Source: Clostridium tetanomorphum
GTDB taxonomy: Bacteria; Bacillota; Clostridia; Clostridiales; Clostridiaceae
DNA: 64,000 nt
Direction: 5' to 3'
NCBI RefSeq assembly: GCF_017873215.1
Contig: NZ_JAGGKA010000012.1
Coordinates: 1 to 64,000, forward strand
Shown here: positions 33,719 through 44,100 of the stretch, in pieces
How positions within the stretch are numbered: the first letter of the stretch is position 1
Layout: each line of letters begins with the position of its first letter
Program-made: the position numbers and the translations under genes
Notes under the pieces: generated by a model
What the model was told of the DNA's origin: nothing
Database searches by the model: none
Seen by the model: the letters and a program-made list of their open reading frames with translations, nothing else

Positions 33719-34894
33719 ATGTGCACAGAAAAGATAAAAATTTTATCAGAAAAGTATTATAAAAAAATGGTTAAGTTAAGACATGAATTTCATATGCATC
33801 CAGAATTAGCTTTTAAGGAAGTAAATACCTCTAAAATTGTGGAGGAAGAATTAAAAAAATTAAATATTGAAGTTAAAACTAATATAGCAAAAACAGGAGT
33901 CATTGGGCTTATAAAAGGCAAATATCCAGGAAAAACTGTACTTCTAAGGGCAGATATGGATGCACTCCCTATTAAAGAAGAAATTAATCTAGAATATAAA
34001 TCTAAAGTAGATGGAGTTATGCATGCTTGTGGACATGATGGACATACTGCAGCTTTACTTGGAACAGCTATGATACTTAATGAATTAAAAGATAAGCTTA
34101 AAGGAAATGTAAAATTAATTTTTCAGCCTGCTGAAGAAGGGGACGGTGGAGCTAAAATTATGATTGAAGAAGGAGTATTAGAAAATCCTAAAGTAGATGC
34201 AGCTTTTGCATGTCACTTATGGGGCGAAGTAAAAGAAGGATGTATTAAATTAAAAAATGGTCCTATAATGGCTTCTTCGGATGATTTTAAATTTAAGATA
34301 TTAGGAAAAGGTGGACATGGAGCTACGCCACATTTATGTATAGACCCTATAAACATAGCTATTCAAGTGATTAGTAATATCCAAATATTTGTAAATAGAA
34401 AGATAAATCCTTTAGAACCTGTGGTTCTTTCTTTTTGTTCTATACATGGAGGAGAAGGTATAAATTCTATACCAGATGAAGTAGAAGTTACAGGGACTAT
34501 TAGAACTTTTGATAATGATACAAGAGATTTTATAATTAAAGCTTTTGAAGATATTTTAAGAACAGTTACAGAAAGCCAAGGTGCAAAATATATTTTTCAA
34601 TGTGAAAGTTTTGCACCACCGGTAATCAATGATTATCATATGACAGAGTTAGTTAAAATGTCAGCTTGTCAAATATTGGGTAAAGACAAAGTATTAGAAG
34701 CTAAAGAGCCAGATATGGGAGCAGAAGATTTTGCATTCTTTAGTAATAGTGTACCTTCAGCACTTTTTTTTGTTGGCATAATGAAAGAGAAAAAGATAAT
34801 TCATCACAATGGAAATTTTGCTTGGAATGATGAAAATTTATTAACAGCATGCCAGTGTTTATCACAGATAGTGGTGAATTTTTTAAATAGCTAA
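33719..34894 (+). CDS. M20-family metal-dependent amidohydrolase (AbgA/AbgB or N-acyl amino acid hydrolase type)
   Basis: This is a 391-residue metallo-amidohydrolase of the M20D/AmhX group. It has the metal-site motifs ADMDALPIKEE, MHACGHDGHTAALLG and FQPAEEGDGGA, a dimerisation domain in the middle, and GAEDFAFF near the C-terminus. It would cleave N-acyl or aminobenzoyl amino acid amide bonds in the cytoplasm. The AbgT-family transporter gene follows directly, so aminobenzoyl-glutamate or a similar acylated peptide is the probable substrate. AAGGGGG lies 7 nt before the ATG. Confidence 0.87.
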   Translation: MCTEKIKILSEKYYKKMVKLRHEFHMHPELAFKEVNTSKIVEEELKKLNIEVKTNIAKTGVIGLIKGKYPGKTVLLRADMDALPIKEEINLEYKSKVDGVMHACGHDGHTAALLGTAMILNELKDKLKGNVKLIFQPAEEGDGGAKIMIEEGVLENPKVDAAFACHLWGEVKEGCIKLKNGPIMASSDDFKFKILGKGGHGATPHLCIDPINIAIQVISNIQIFVNRKINPLEPVVLSFCSIHGGEGINSIPDEVEVTGTIRTFDNDTRDFIIKAFEDILRTVTESQGAKYIFQCESFAPPVINDYHMTELVKMSACQILGKDKVLEAKEPDMGAEDFAFFSNSVPSALFFVGIMKEKKIIHHNGNFAWNDENLLTACQCLSQIVVNFLNS

Positions 34895-34917
34895 TGAGGC
34901 TAAAAGGAGGAATTAAT

Positions 34918-36462
34918 GTGAACACATCACCTCAAATTGAAAAGAAAGAAAAATTAAATTTATTTGAAAAGTTTTTAAATAAAGTAGAAATAGTAGGAAA
35001 TAAAATGCCTGACCCAGTGACTATATTTTTAATATTATCTTTAATTGTTATGATAATTTCATGGATAGCTTCAGGAAGTACAGTTATAAATCCATCTACC
35101 AATAAAGTTGTAGCTGTAGTTAATTTGTTATCCAAAGATGGAATGAGAACAATTCTTATGCAATGTGTAACTAAATTTCAAGAATTTCCACCACTAGGAA
35201 TGGTACTTGTAGTTATGTTAGGAGCAGGAGTAGCAGAAAAGTCTGGACTTATGACTGCAGCAATGAAGAATTCTATAACAAAAGTTCCAAAAAGTTTAGT
35301 CACAGGTACTCTTATTTTAGTTTGTATATTAGCAGATGGGGCAGGAGATGCAGGATTTATATTATTGCCACCACTTGCAGCTACGGTGTTTTTATCTATG
35401 GGAAGACACCCTTTAGTTGGAATGTTTGCGGCTTATGCAGGAGTGGCAGGAGGATTTTCAGCAAACTTAGTTGTTAATATGACAGATGTACTAATGGCCA
35501 GTTTTACTATTCCAGCAGCTAAAATGATAGATTTAAACTATAAAGGTACACCAGCAATGAATATATATTTTATGATATGCTCTACAGCAATATTAGTAGC
35601 AGGCGGGGTTTGGGTTACAGAGAAAATAATAGCTCCTCGCTTTGAAAAAAGTGAATTCACTTTTATGGATGAGGAACATGGTAAAATATGTGAAAAAGAA
35701 ACTAAAGCTTTAAAGTGGTCATTGGTTTCAATATTAACCATGGTAATACTTATAATAACATTAAGTATAGGGAAGGATGCCTTTATGGCAGATCCTAAGA
35801 CAGGATCTTTACTTGCCTGGGAATCTCCACTTATGCAGGGGCTTATACCTATAATTACCATATTATTTTTAGTTCCAGGTATAATATATGGAAAAATAAC
35901 AGGAACTATAAAAAATGATAAGGATGTAATAAAAATGATGGGAGAATCTATGAAAGACATGGGAGCATATATAGTGTTGGCTTTTGCAGCATCATTATTT
36001 ATAGCATTATTTAATTGGAGTAATTTAGGAGTAGTTATGTCTGTAAAAGGAGCTAACTTGCTTAAAAATTCAGGATTTACAGGAATAGGTGTCATAATTG
36101 GATTTATATTATTAGAATCCATTATAAATATATTTGTAGGAAGTGCCTCTGCAAAGTGGGCTATAATGGCTCCTGTTTTTGTACCAATGTTACTACTACT
36201 AGGATATAATCCAGCTGTTACTCAAATGGCTTTTCGTATAGGGGATTCTATAACAAATCCAATAAGTCCACTATTCCCCTATTTTCCTATATTGATAACT
36301 TTTGCACAAAGATATGATAAAAAAGCAGGAATGGGAACAATGATTTCTAATATGATACCTTACTCTATATTATTTGGAATACTATGGACTATACTATTGG
36401 TAGTATTTATAGTGTTTAATATTCCATTAGGACCAGGAGGAGAAGTAAGATATATAATATAA
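34918..36462 (+). CDS. AbgT-family transporter
   Basis: This is a 514-residue carrier with about ten to twelve hydrophobic segments. PDPVTIFLILSLIV near the N-terminus, DGAGDAGFILLPPLAA, and NPISPLFPYFPIL near the C-terminus are typical of AbgT, the p-aminobenzoyl-glutamate carrier, and of related antimetabolite exporters. GTG at 34918 is chosen as start because AAGGAGG lies 7 nt upstream. The open frame back to 34894 begins at the stop of the hydrolase gene and lacks a site. With that hydrolase it forms an uptake-and-cleavage pair. Confidence 0.88.
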   Translation: MNTSPQIEKKEKLNLFEKFLNKVEIVGNKMPDPVTIFLILSLIVMIISWIASGSTVINPSTNKVVAVVNLLSKDGMRTILMQCVTKFQEFPPLGMVLVVMLGAGVAEKSGLMTAAMKNSITKVPKSLVTGTLILVCILADGAGDAGFILLPPLAATVFLSMGRHPLVGMFAAYAGVAGGFSANLVVNMTDVLMASFTIPAAKMIDLNYKGTPAMNIYFMICSTAILVAGGVWVTEKIIAPRFEKSEFTFMDEEHGKICEKETKALKWSLVSILTMVILIITLSIGKDAFMADPKTGSLLAWESPLMQGLIPIITILFLVPGIIYGKITGTIKNDKDVIKMMGESMKDMGAYIVLAFAASLFIALFNWSNLGVVMSVKGANLLKNSGFTGIGVIIGFILLESIINIFVGSASAKWAIMAPVFVPMLLLLGYNPAVTQMAFRIGDSITNPISPLFPYFPILITFAQRYDKKAGMGTMISNMIPYSILFGILWTILLVVFIVFNIPLGPGGEVRYII

Positions 36463-36583
36463 ATTTCTATTTCTTTATAAAAAGTTTATAAGTTTCCCTT
36501 AATATAAAATTATAGGGACCAAATTAAGGCAAGTAATGAAAAATGAAACTAGTTAGGGAAGGAATTTATAGATGAATTAATAT

Positions 36584-36748
36584 ATGTTAAGGTTATTTGG
36601 CATAGCAGTTATATCATAAGTGCCATTCTTATTAACATTTAGACAAGTTTTTGGCGATAATATTCTTATATTAAATACTATATTTGATTTATTTTATGCT
36701 TTCTATCCATTACATTTAATAGTAATTTATTTAGTAAAAGTAAGTTGA
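36584..36748 (+). pseudogene. Relic of a TraX-family membrane protein gene
   Basis: Reading from the ATG at 36584 gives LRLFGIAVIS, an in-frame TAA at 36617-36619, then a stretch ending FYAFYPLHLIVIYLVKVS and TGA at 36746-36748. The FYPLHL end resembles the C-terminus of TraX-family membrane proteins, which are about 230 residues long. Most of the gene is missing. The assignment rests on this short C-terminal match, so it is tentative. The stretch 36463-36583 shows no gene. Confidence 0.45.
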
Positions 36749-36756
36749 AATTAGAG

Positions 36757-36877
36757 AAAAACACTATCAAGCTTTGTTAAGTGAAAGAAAATGACATGCT
36801 CCCTTTATGGCAGCAGTTTTATCATTTTAACTGCCTACCATAATGGGAGCATGCATCAGAAGTCTGATAGTGTTTTT
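36757..36877. repeat. Structured repeat element, copy 2
   Basis: Inverted relative to copy 1 at 6079-6178. Outer arms ACACTATCA (36761-36769) and TGATAGTGT (36865-36873) are flanked by A and T runs. Middle arms are CATGCTCCCTTTATGG (36796-36811) and the near-complement at about 36838-36853. Inner arms contain CAGTT and AACTG. It lies between the TraX relic and the convergent DUF2680 gene, where it can act as a two-way terminator. Confidence 0.6.
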
Positions 36878-36909
36878 ATTACATAATTACATTTTTAACA
36901 GTAAGATTG

Positions 36910-37440
36910 TTATTTTTGAACATTTACATTGTTGTTAAAGCCTCTGCCTAAGCCGTTACCTCTCATTTTTCTACCATTGCCTTGACCATTTCCAAAGCCT
37001 TTGTTCATCTGACCACAACTACCAGTACAATTATTTATGTTTGACTTTAGATTTTCTTTAATAGTATCTCCTTCTTCTTTAGTGATAGTGGAATTTTTAA
37101 CAGCTTCATCTATGGCTTTACTTTTTGAATCTATCATTGCTTGATTAAATTCATCTTCAGTCATGCCTTTTTCTAAAGCTAAGTCTTTTAAAGTTTTACC
37201 TGCTTCTCTAGCTTTTGTTATATCTTCATCTGTTAATTTAAGTTTATCTTTTAATATAGATGTTGCTGAATCATAACCTCTCATACCAGTAATCCTACCA
37301 AGACCTAATCTTGTACAAGTAGCATTTATTTTATTTGCTATATTTGAATTTGCAGGTGCAGTAGCAGCAGCGTATGCTGTAGCTCCCATTCCTATTGATA
37401 GTGTAAGTGCTAAAGCAGCTATAATATTTTTCTTTTTCAT
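36910..37440 (-). CDS. Secreted DUF2680 (YckD-like) protein
   Basis: This is a 176-residue exported protein. It has a signal peptide with a probable cleavage after AYA (about residue 24), a helical DUF2680-like core with KDKLKLTDEDITKAREAGKTL and repeated Asp/Glu-rich helices, two cysteines in NNCTGSCGQ, and a Gly/Asn/Arg-rich tail. The function is unknown; relatives are small secreted proteins of Bacilli and Clostridia. GAGGTAG precedes the ATG. The promoter region contains an 11-bp-phased repeat array shared with the divergent lipoprotein gene. Confidence 0.75.
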   Translation of the reverse strand: MKKKNIIAALALTLSIGMGATAYAAATAPANSNIANKINATCTRLGLGRITGMRGYDSATSILKDKLKLTDEDITKAREAGKTLKDLALEKGMTEDEFNQAMIDSKSKAIDEAVKNSTITKEEGDTIKENLKSNINNCTGSCGQMNKGFGNGQGNGRKMRGNGLGRGFNNNVNVQK

Positions 37441-37476
37441 AAAATCTACCTCCTAAATATTTATTTATCTTATGTA

Positions 37477-37482
37477 ATTATA
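37477..37482 (-). promoter_or_regulatory. Putative -10 element of the DUF2680 gene
   Basis: TATAAT on the minus strand. The position of a -35 (37500-37505, GTTTAA on the minus strand) is a poor match. The repeat array begins directly upstream, which fits an activator-dependent promoter. Confidence 0.5.
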
Positions 37483-37515
37483 ATAAAATATATTTATGAT
37501 TAAACTTTGTTATAA

Positions 37516-37580
37516 TTGTGATGAAATTGTGAAAGATAATATTGTAATTATTTTGTAATATATTTGTAAATGCCTTGTAA
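37516..37580. promoter_or_regulatory. 11-bp-phased TTGTRA repeat array (OmpR-family type site)
   Basis: TTGTGA occurs at 37516 and 37527, and TTGTAA at 37542, 37553, 37564 and 37575. Spacing is exactly 11 bp within the pair and within the four. Direct hexamers with 11-bp phasing are the binding mode of PhoP/PhoB and other OmpR-family regulators. The array lies between divergent genes for two exported proteins and could serve both promoters. No such regulator is encoded in the window. Confidence 0.6.
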
Positions 37581-37672
37581 TTGAAAGGATATTAGAATGT
37601 AGTATTATAATTACGTAATATAATATATTTTTTGGCAAAGTAAAAGACTATTTATTTAGGAGGTAATTTTTA

Positions 37673-38437
37673 ATGACATATAATATAAAAATAATAATAA
37701 GTTCTATTGTTATATCAATAGTAGCTTTTGGATTAGTGGGATGCTCAGCAGATAATAAAAAAGCATCAGTAAAAATTGAAGAAAGCATAGTAAAAGCTCA
37801 GAGTGAAGATAAGGAAACAAAAAATATAAAGGAATATAGCAAAGAATTATCTTTATATTTTCCACAAAAGGACATGAAAGAATTTCACTATAGCGGTACT
37901 GCAGAGTATGGAGAAGTTATAAAATTAAATAAGGTAACTGGGAGCAAAAATAATTTAATCCTTCAATTTAAGGGAGAAATAAAAAATGAAGCTGAAAAAG
38001 ATGAAGGGCCTGCAAGAAGCAAGTTTCAATTTGAAAAAGAATATACTATAAACAATGATTCTGTCTTAGAAGTTCAAAAAAATGGAGAGATGAAAAAGAG
38101 ACATGCAGCTATTGAAAAATCTACAGTTTTAAAGCTACCTATAAAAAAAGGCAATTTATGGGAAGAAGAGGTAGTATTTAAAGAGAAAAATTATAAGGCT
38201 GTAACTACTATTTTAGAAGTTAGTAAAGATAAAGATCATAAAAAACTTGTAAAAACAGAAACAGTAATTAAAGGAGCAGGGGGATATCCAGAAAAAATAT
38301 ATAAAGAAATAAAAATATATAAAGAAGGAAAAGGACTTTTAGAATTCAATAATACTATATTATTAGGGGGAGGAAATGGAGAAGGAGTAACTCCAATGCA
38401 ATTTGGTTATAAACAAATTGAAGTAGATAATAAATAA
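37673..38437 (+). CDS. Lipoprotein of unknown function
   Basis: This is a 254-residue exported lipoprotein: signal segment, lipobox GLVGC (Cys24), then a Lys/Glu-rich mature part. The central region has alternating beta strands (GEVIKLNKVTG, NNLILQFKGEI, KLPIKKGNLWEEEVVFKEKNY, TTILEVS) and the C-terminus ends in GNGEGVTPMQFGYKQIEV. I do not recognise a named family. AGGAGG lies 8 nt before the ATG. TATAAT at 37606-37611 may be its -10, just downstream of the phased repeat array that it shares with the DUF2680 gene. Confidence 0.7.
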   Translation: MTYNIKIIISSIVISIVAFGLVGCSADNKKASVKIEESIVKAQSEDKETKNIKEYSKELSLYFPQKDMKEFHYSGTAEYGEVIKLNKVTGSKNNLILQFKGEIKNEAEKDEGPARSKFQFEKEYTINNDSVLEVQKNGEMKKRHAAIEKSTVLKLPIKKGNLWEEEVVFKEKNYKAVTTILEVSKDKDHKKLVKTETVIKGAGGYPEKIYKEIKIYKEGKGLLEFNNTILLGGGNGEGVTPMQFGYKQIEVDNK

Positions 38438-38468
38438 ATTTTAATAATCACACAAAAACCTATAAAAG

Positions 38469-38507
38469 CAATGGTAACTATATTTATGCAGCTTACCATT
38501 GTTTTTT
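38469..38507 (+). terminator. Terminator after the lipoprotein gene
   Basis: CAATGGTAA (38469-38477) pairs with TTACCATTG (38493-38501), followed by TTTTTT. Confidence 0.82.
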
Positions 38508-38615
38508 GCTTTAATTTTAGGATAAAATATTATTATAAATACGGATATAAAAAATATGAGTAGTTTAGTAGGATACAAAAGCTATTTGTAACATTTAAAA
38601 GGAAGGAAGAGATTT

Positions 38616-39341
38616 ATGATAGAATTAGTAAATGTAAATAAATCTTATAATGGAGAAAACAAAGCAGTAGATAATCTTAATCTTACTATAAAGGATGGAG
38701 AAATATTTGGATTTTTAGGACCTAATGGAGCGGGAAAAACAACTACAATAAAAATGATAACAGGGATACTAAATTCAGATAGTGGATCTATAAAAATAAA
38801 TGGTGTTGATATAAAAGAAAATCCTTTAGAAGCAAAAAAACAATTTGGATTTGTGCCAGATACTCCAGATATGTTTTTGAGAATTAAAGGAATAGAATAT
38901 TTAAATTTTATGGCAGATATTTATGAAGTACCTTCAGATATAAGAAAAGAAAGAATAGAAAATTTAAGTAAAAGGTTTGATATGGAGAAAGCTTTAAATG
39001 ATCAAATTCAGAGTTATTCCCATGGTATGAGACAGAAAATAGTTATAATGGGAGTGCTTGTACATAAACCACCTATATGGATATTAGATGAACCAATGAC
39101 AGGACTTGACCCTAAATCATCATATTTATTAAAAGAAATGATGAAGGAACATACAAATGAGGGCAAATCTGTTTTCTTTTCTACGCATGTACTTGAAGTT
39201 GCAGAGAAAGTATGTGATAGAGTGGCAATAATAAATAAAGGTAAAATTCTTGTATGTGATACATTAGATAAAATAAGAGAGCATTTCAAGGAAAATGAAT
39301 CACTAGAAAAGATATTCTTGGAGGTAACTCACAATGAATAA
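38616..39341 (+). CDS. ABC transporter ATP-binding protein (exporter type)
   Basis: This is a 241-residue single ATPase domain with Walker A GPNGAGKTTT near residues 35-44, signature YSHGMRQK, Walker B IWILDEPMTGLDP and the H-loop FFSTHV. The sequence is of the drug/bacteriocin-type exporter subfamily (CcmA/NatA). It overlaps the permease gene at 39334 by 8 bp and the two form one system. GGAAGGAAGAG precedes the ATG. The exported substrate is unknown. Confidence 0.9.
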   Translation: MIELVNVNKSYNGENKAVDNLNLTIKDGEIFGFLGPNGAGKTTTIKMITGILNSDSGSIKINGVDIKENPLEAKKQFGFVPDTPDMFLRIKGIEYLNFMADIYEVPSDIRKERIENLSKRFDMEKALNDQIQSYSHGMRQKIVIMGVLVHKPPIWILDEPMTGLDPKSSYLLKEMMKEHTNEGKSVFFSTHVLEVAEKVCDRVAIINKGKILVCDTLDKIREHFKENESLEKIFLEVTHNE

Positions 39342-40995
39342 ATTTAGTGCTTTAATAAAAATAAATTTTAAAATGATGTTTGACTTATCTAATAAAAAAA
39401 ATAAGGTGAAAAGTGTAGCATTTATTTTATTGATGATAATGGCGTTTTTTCCTTTAGTTGGGATGATATTTTCAGGAGTTAATAAATTATATGAAGCGCT
39501 TTCACAAATAAATCAACAAGGAATGATATTAGGATTAGGAATATCATTATCAGCACTGATTATATTTGTGTTCGGAATATTTTATTGCATAGGGACATTT
39601 TATTTTTCAATGGATATAGAAAATTTACTTTATTTACCACTGAAACCTTCATATATTTTAGGATCTAAATTTTTTATGGTAGTCACATATGAATATATGA
39701 CCCAATTGATTTTTTTCTTTCCCATATTACTTCAATATGGAATTAAAAGTAATTTAGGAATAATATATTATTTTTATTCAATAGTAATATTTTTAATAAA
39801 CCCTATTATTCCGCTTATATTAGCTTCAATTATAGTAATGATAATTATGAGATTTACTAATGTAGGGAAAAATAAAGATAAGCTAAAAATTATAGGATGG
39901 ATGTTTTCATTAGCATTAGCTATAGGAATAAATTTAATATCACAAAATTTAGCTACTGGTGGATATAATGCTAATGAATTACAACAGTTAATTATGCAAG
40001 GAAATAACTCCTATGCTACTGTAGTAGCAAATAATATATTTCCTTTTGCTAAAATAGCTACTTTAGCACTCTTAAAAAGTAATGAATTATTGGGTGTTGT
40101 GTATTTAATAATGTTTATAGCCATTAATATATTATTTTTAATAATATTCTTCTATTTAGCAGAAAAACTTTATTTTAAAGGTGTTATTGGAATTTCAGAA
40201 TCAAATTCAAAAAGAAAAGCTTTAAGTGATGAAGAACTAATAAAATCTGTTCGTAGAAAATCTCATTTAATCACTTATATTACAAAAGAAATGAGAATAT
40301 TGTTTAGAACACCTATATATTTAATGAATTGTGTAATAATGAATTTTTTATGGCCTGTATTTTTTATCATTCCTATTTTAGCTAAGGGAGATATGAGAAA
40401 TAGTTTGGAAGTAGTAAGAGGTTTTTTAAATAATCCTAATTATTTTAAATTTATAATTCCTATTTTTTTTGGTGGAATAATGTTTATATCATCTAGCAAC
40501 GGCATTGCATCTACTGCTATATCTAGGGAAGGTAAAAATGTCTTTTTTAATAAATATATTCCCATAAGCTATATGAAGATTTTTATGGCAAAAGTAATGT
40601 CAGCAATTTTAATTGAGCTCACCAGTATTATAAGTATATTTGTTATTTTATATTTATTGTTTAAGATACCTATATATATGATTATTACATTTTTAGCATT
40701 AAGTATAGAGGCTATATTATTTACATCATTTTTAGGATTACTAATAGATTTAAGTTCACCTAAATTGAATTGGGATAATGAACAAAGAGCAGTAAAACAA
40801 AATTTTAATGTAGTAATCCATATGATATTGGGAATAGTTTTTGGAGTAGCTACAGCAATGGCTATAATAATGTTAGAAATGAAAAGTATGCATGGATTCT
40901 TATTTATAATTATTTTATATAGTGCTTTGAATTTTGGACTATATTATATATTAAAAAACAAAGGCACTAATATGCTTAACAAAATACAAATATAA
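39334..40995 (+). CDS. ABC exporter permease
   Basis: This is a 553-residue integral membrane protein with about ten to twelve hydrophobic segments and a basic loop near residues 285-310 (SNSKRKALSDEELIKSVRRK). It resembles the large putative ABC exporter permeases of Firmicutes that pair with a NatA-like ATPase. GGAGG lies 9 nt before the ATG, inside the end of the ATPase gene. The substrate is not predictable from sequence. Confidence 0.85.
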   Translation: MNKFSALIKINFKMMFDLSNKKNKVKSVAFILLMIMAFFPLVGMIFSGVNKLYEALSQINQQGMILGLGISLSALIIFVFGIFYCIGTFYFSMDIENLLYLPLKPSYILGSKFFMVVTYEYMTQLIFFFPILLQYGIKSNLGIIYYFYSIVIFLINPIIPLILASIIVMIIMRFTNVGKNKDKLKIIGWMFSLALAIGINLISQNLATGGYNANELQQLIMQGNNSYATVVANNIFPFAKIATLALLKSNELLGVVYLIMFIAINILFLIIFFYLAEKLYFKGVIGISESNSKRKALSDEELIKSVRRKSHLITYITKEMRILFRTPIYLMNCVIMNFLWPVFFIIPILAKGDMRNSLEVVRGFLNNPNYFKFIIPIFFGGIMFISSSNGIASTAISREGKNVFFNKYIPISYMKIFMAKVMSAILIELTSIISIFVILYLLFKIPIYMIITFLALSIEAILFTSFLGLLIDLSSPKLNWDNEQRAVKQNFNVVIHMILGIVFGVATAMAIIMLEMKSMHGFLFIIILYSALNFGLYYILKNKGTNMLNKIQI

Positions 40996-41005
40996 AATTT
41001 GGGTC

Positions 41006-41097
41006 TGTGGCATTAAGGAATTTACATACAATACACTGGTTTGCAAGTTTAAAGTTAACACAATATATTGTAGTATTTATTCTTAGTGCGACAGCAA
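41006..41097. repeat. Intergenic inverted repeat with GCGACAG arm
   Basis: CTGTGGCATTAAG (about 41006-41018) is complementary to CTTAGTGCGACAG (about 41083-41095) except for one G-G mismatch and a G-U pair. The arms flank about 64 bases. The right arm is the same AGTGCGACAGC seen at 126-135, where the equivalent hairpin has only a 5-base loop. It may be a terminator with an insertion in the loop. Confidence 0.45.
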
Positions 41098-41147
41098 CTT
41101 TATTTTTGATATAATTAAATAAAAACAATTCTATGGTAGGTGATTAA

Positions 41148-44100
41148 ATGGGTTTAAGATTTATATATGGGAGATCTGGTAGTGGTAAAAGTCATTATTG
41201 TTTTGAAGATATAAAAAGAAAATTAGAAAAGGATGAAAAGTCTCCACTAATACTTTTGGTACCAGAACAGTTTTCTTTTCAAAGTGAGAAAAATTTACTT
41301 CATTACATAGGTGAAGAAGCGGTATCTAGAGTAGAAGTATTAAGTTTTAAGAGAATGGCATATAGAGTATTTAATGAAGTAGGCGGAATTACTCATATCC
41401 ATATAAATGAATCAGGAAAAAGTATGCTTATATACAAGGTAATGGATGAGTTGAGAGATAAATTTAGAATATTTGCTAAAGCTTCTAAAAGAGACGGATT
41501 TGTAGCTACTATGTCAGAACTCATTACAGAACTTAAAAGATATAATATTACCCCAGAAATGCTGTATGAAGGCTTAGAAGGAATAGAAGATGGAAATTTA
41601 AAGGATAAAATTGGAGATATAACATTAATATACTCAAAATTTCAAGAAAATTTGCATCAAAAATACATAGATGAAGATGATGATTTGACTATTTTAGTAG
41701 AAAAACTAGATAAATCTAATTTATTTAAAGATGCAGAGATATGGATAGATGAATTTTTTGATTTTACTCCTCAGGAATATAATGTGTTAGAAAAAATATT
41801 AAAGAAAGCCAAAAGAGTAAATGTAACTTTATGCACAGATGTATTAAGTGTAGGGAGTGGAGGAATAGATAATTTAGATTTATTTTATCCTATAAAGAAT
41901 ACAGAAGAAAAGCTTTTAAAGATTATAGAAAAAAATAATATAAAATATGATAAGCCTATTGCTTTAGAATGTGCTCCTTGTTATAGATTTAAGGAAAGTA
42001 AAGAATTAAGTCATATAGAGAAGAATTTATTTGCATTTCCTTATAAGTTTTATGAAGATAATACAGAAGACGTCTGTATATTTAAGGCTTTGAATAAATA
42101 TACAGAAATTGAGGAAGTTGCCAGAAATATTTTAAAACTTGTAAGGAATAGAAAATTTAGATTTAAAGATATTGCTGTAATTACAGGCGATTTAGATGGT
42201 TATGAAAATTTAGCTCGTGCTATATTTAGTGAATATGAAATACCATATTTTATAGATAAAAAAATTCAAATAAATAATAATCCACTTATAGTATTGATAC
42301 TTTCATCTATAGAGATATTAAGCAAAAGATGGAATTATGAATCTGTTTTTAGATACTTAAAAACAGGTCTTACAGATTTAGATAAAGAGGAAGTAGATAT
42401 AATAGAAAATTATGTATTAGCTAATGGAATAATAGCAAATAAATGGACTGAATATGAAACTTGGAGTTATAGAATAAGATATAGTTTTAATAAAGATGAA
42501 GAAATAGGAGAAGAAGAACAGAAAAATTTAGATAATATAAATAGAATAAAGAGTAAAGTAGTTAATCCATTGAAAGCATTTCATGAAAATATTAGAGAAA
42601 AGAAAACCGCTAGGGAAATGTGTACTGCATTATATGATTTTTTAAGTAGCATAAATATAGAAAAAAAAATACAAAATTGGATAGAAAAATTTAAAGAAAG
42701 TGATAGATTAGATAAGGTAAATGAATATAGTCAAATATGGAATATAATAGTGGAACTTATGGATCAAATTGTAGAGGTTATGGCAGAAGAAAAACTTGAT
42801 TTCGATATATTTGGAAAACTTTTAAAAAATGGTTTTGAAGAATATGAACTAGGTCTTATTCCTCCTGCATTAGATCAAATTTTAGTAAGTAGTGTAGATC
42901 GTCTAAGAAGCCATGATATAAAAGCATTATATATAGTAGGTGTAAATGATGGAATTTTCCCAAGAGCAATAAGTGCAGAAGGTGTATTATCTGATATAGA
43001 AAGAGAAAATTTAAGATCAAAGGGTCTGGAATTAGCAAAGGATACTAAAAGTAAGTCTTTTGAGGAACAATTTTTGACTTATATAACATTAACCACTATG
43101 AGTAGTTATTTAAGTGTAAGCTATCCTATAGCAGATTTAGAAGGAAAAACTTTAAGACCATCTATAGTAGTATCAAGGCTTAAAAAGATTTTTCCACATA
43201 TTTGTGAAAAAAGTAATATAGTAAGTAAGAATATAGAGGAAGAAGAATTAGATAGGATTTCATCCCCTAGAGCTACCTTTAATGAGCTTATATCACAACT
43301 TAGAAGTGGAAAGGAAGGACTAGAAGTTAGTTCATTATGGCTTAGTGTATACAATTGGTATATGAAAGATGATTATTGGAAGGAAAAGCTTACTACCATA
43401 TTGGAAGGATTTACTTATAGTAATGCAGCAGAGATTATGGATACAAGAAAGCTAAGAAATCTTTATGGTCCTAAAATAAATTTAAGTGTATCTAGATTAG
43501 AAAAATACGCGGAATGTCCATTTGCATATTTTATAAAATATGGGCTTAAGGCAAAGGAGAGAAAGGTTTATAAATTAACAACTCCAGATATAGGAACTCT
43601 TATGCATGAAGTTTTAGAATCTTTTTCAAAACATATGGCAGAAAGGAATATAACCTGGGATAATGTAAATAAAGACCTTTGTGAAGGAATAGTATCTAAT
43701 ATAGTAGATAAAAAAGTAGGAGATATGCCAGGCTCTATATTAAATAGTTCACCTAGATATAAACATATGACAGAAGGAATAAAAAGAATTTTGTCTAGAT
43801 CAGTTTGTATAATAGGAGAGCAAATTAAAAGAGGAGAATTTGAACCAGCAGGTTATGAATTATCTTTTGGATTTAATGGAGATTTTCCTCCTATTTCTGT
43901 AGAACTTAATTCAGGGGAAAGGGTGAACTTAATAGGAAGAATAGATAGAGTAGATAGTTTAAAAGAAGAAGATGGAACATATATTAGAATAATAGATTAT
44001 AAGTCAGGAAATAAGGATTTTAAATTATCTGATGTATATTATGGACTTCAAATTCAACTATTAGTTTATTTAGACGCATTACTTACAGAAATTGAAGAAA

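Noticed and set aside
35538-36122. 194-residue open frame on the minus strand
   Set aside because: It is fully inside the AbgT transporter gene and has no ribosome binding site; its composition is that expected of an antisense frame.
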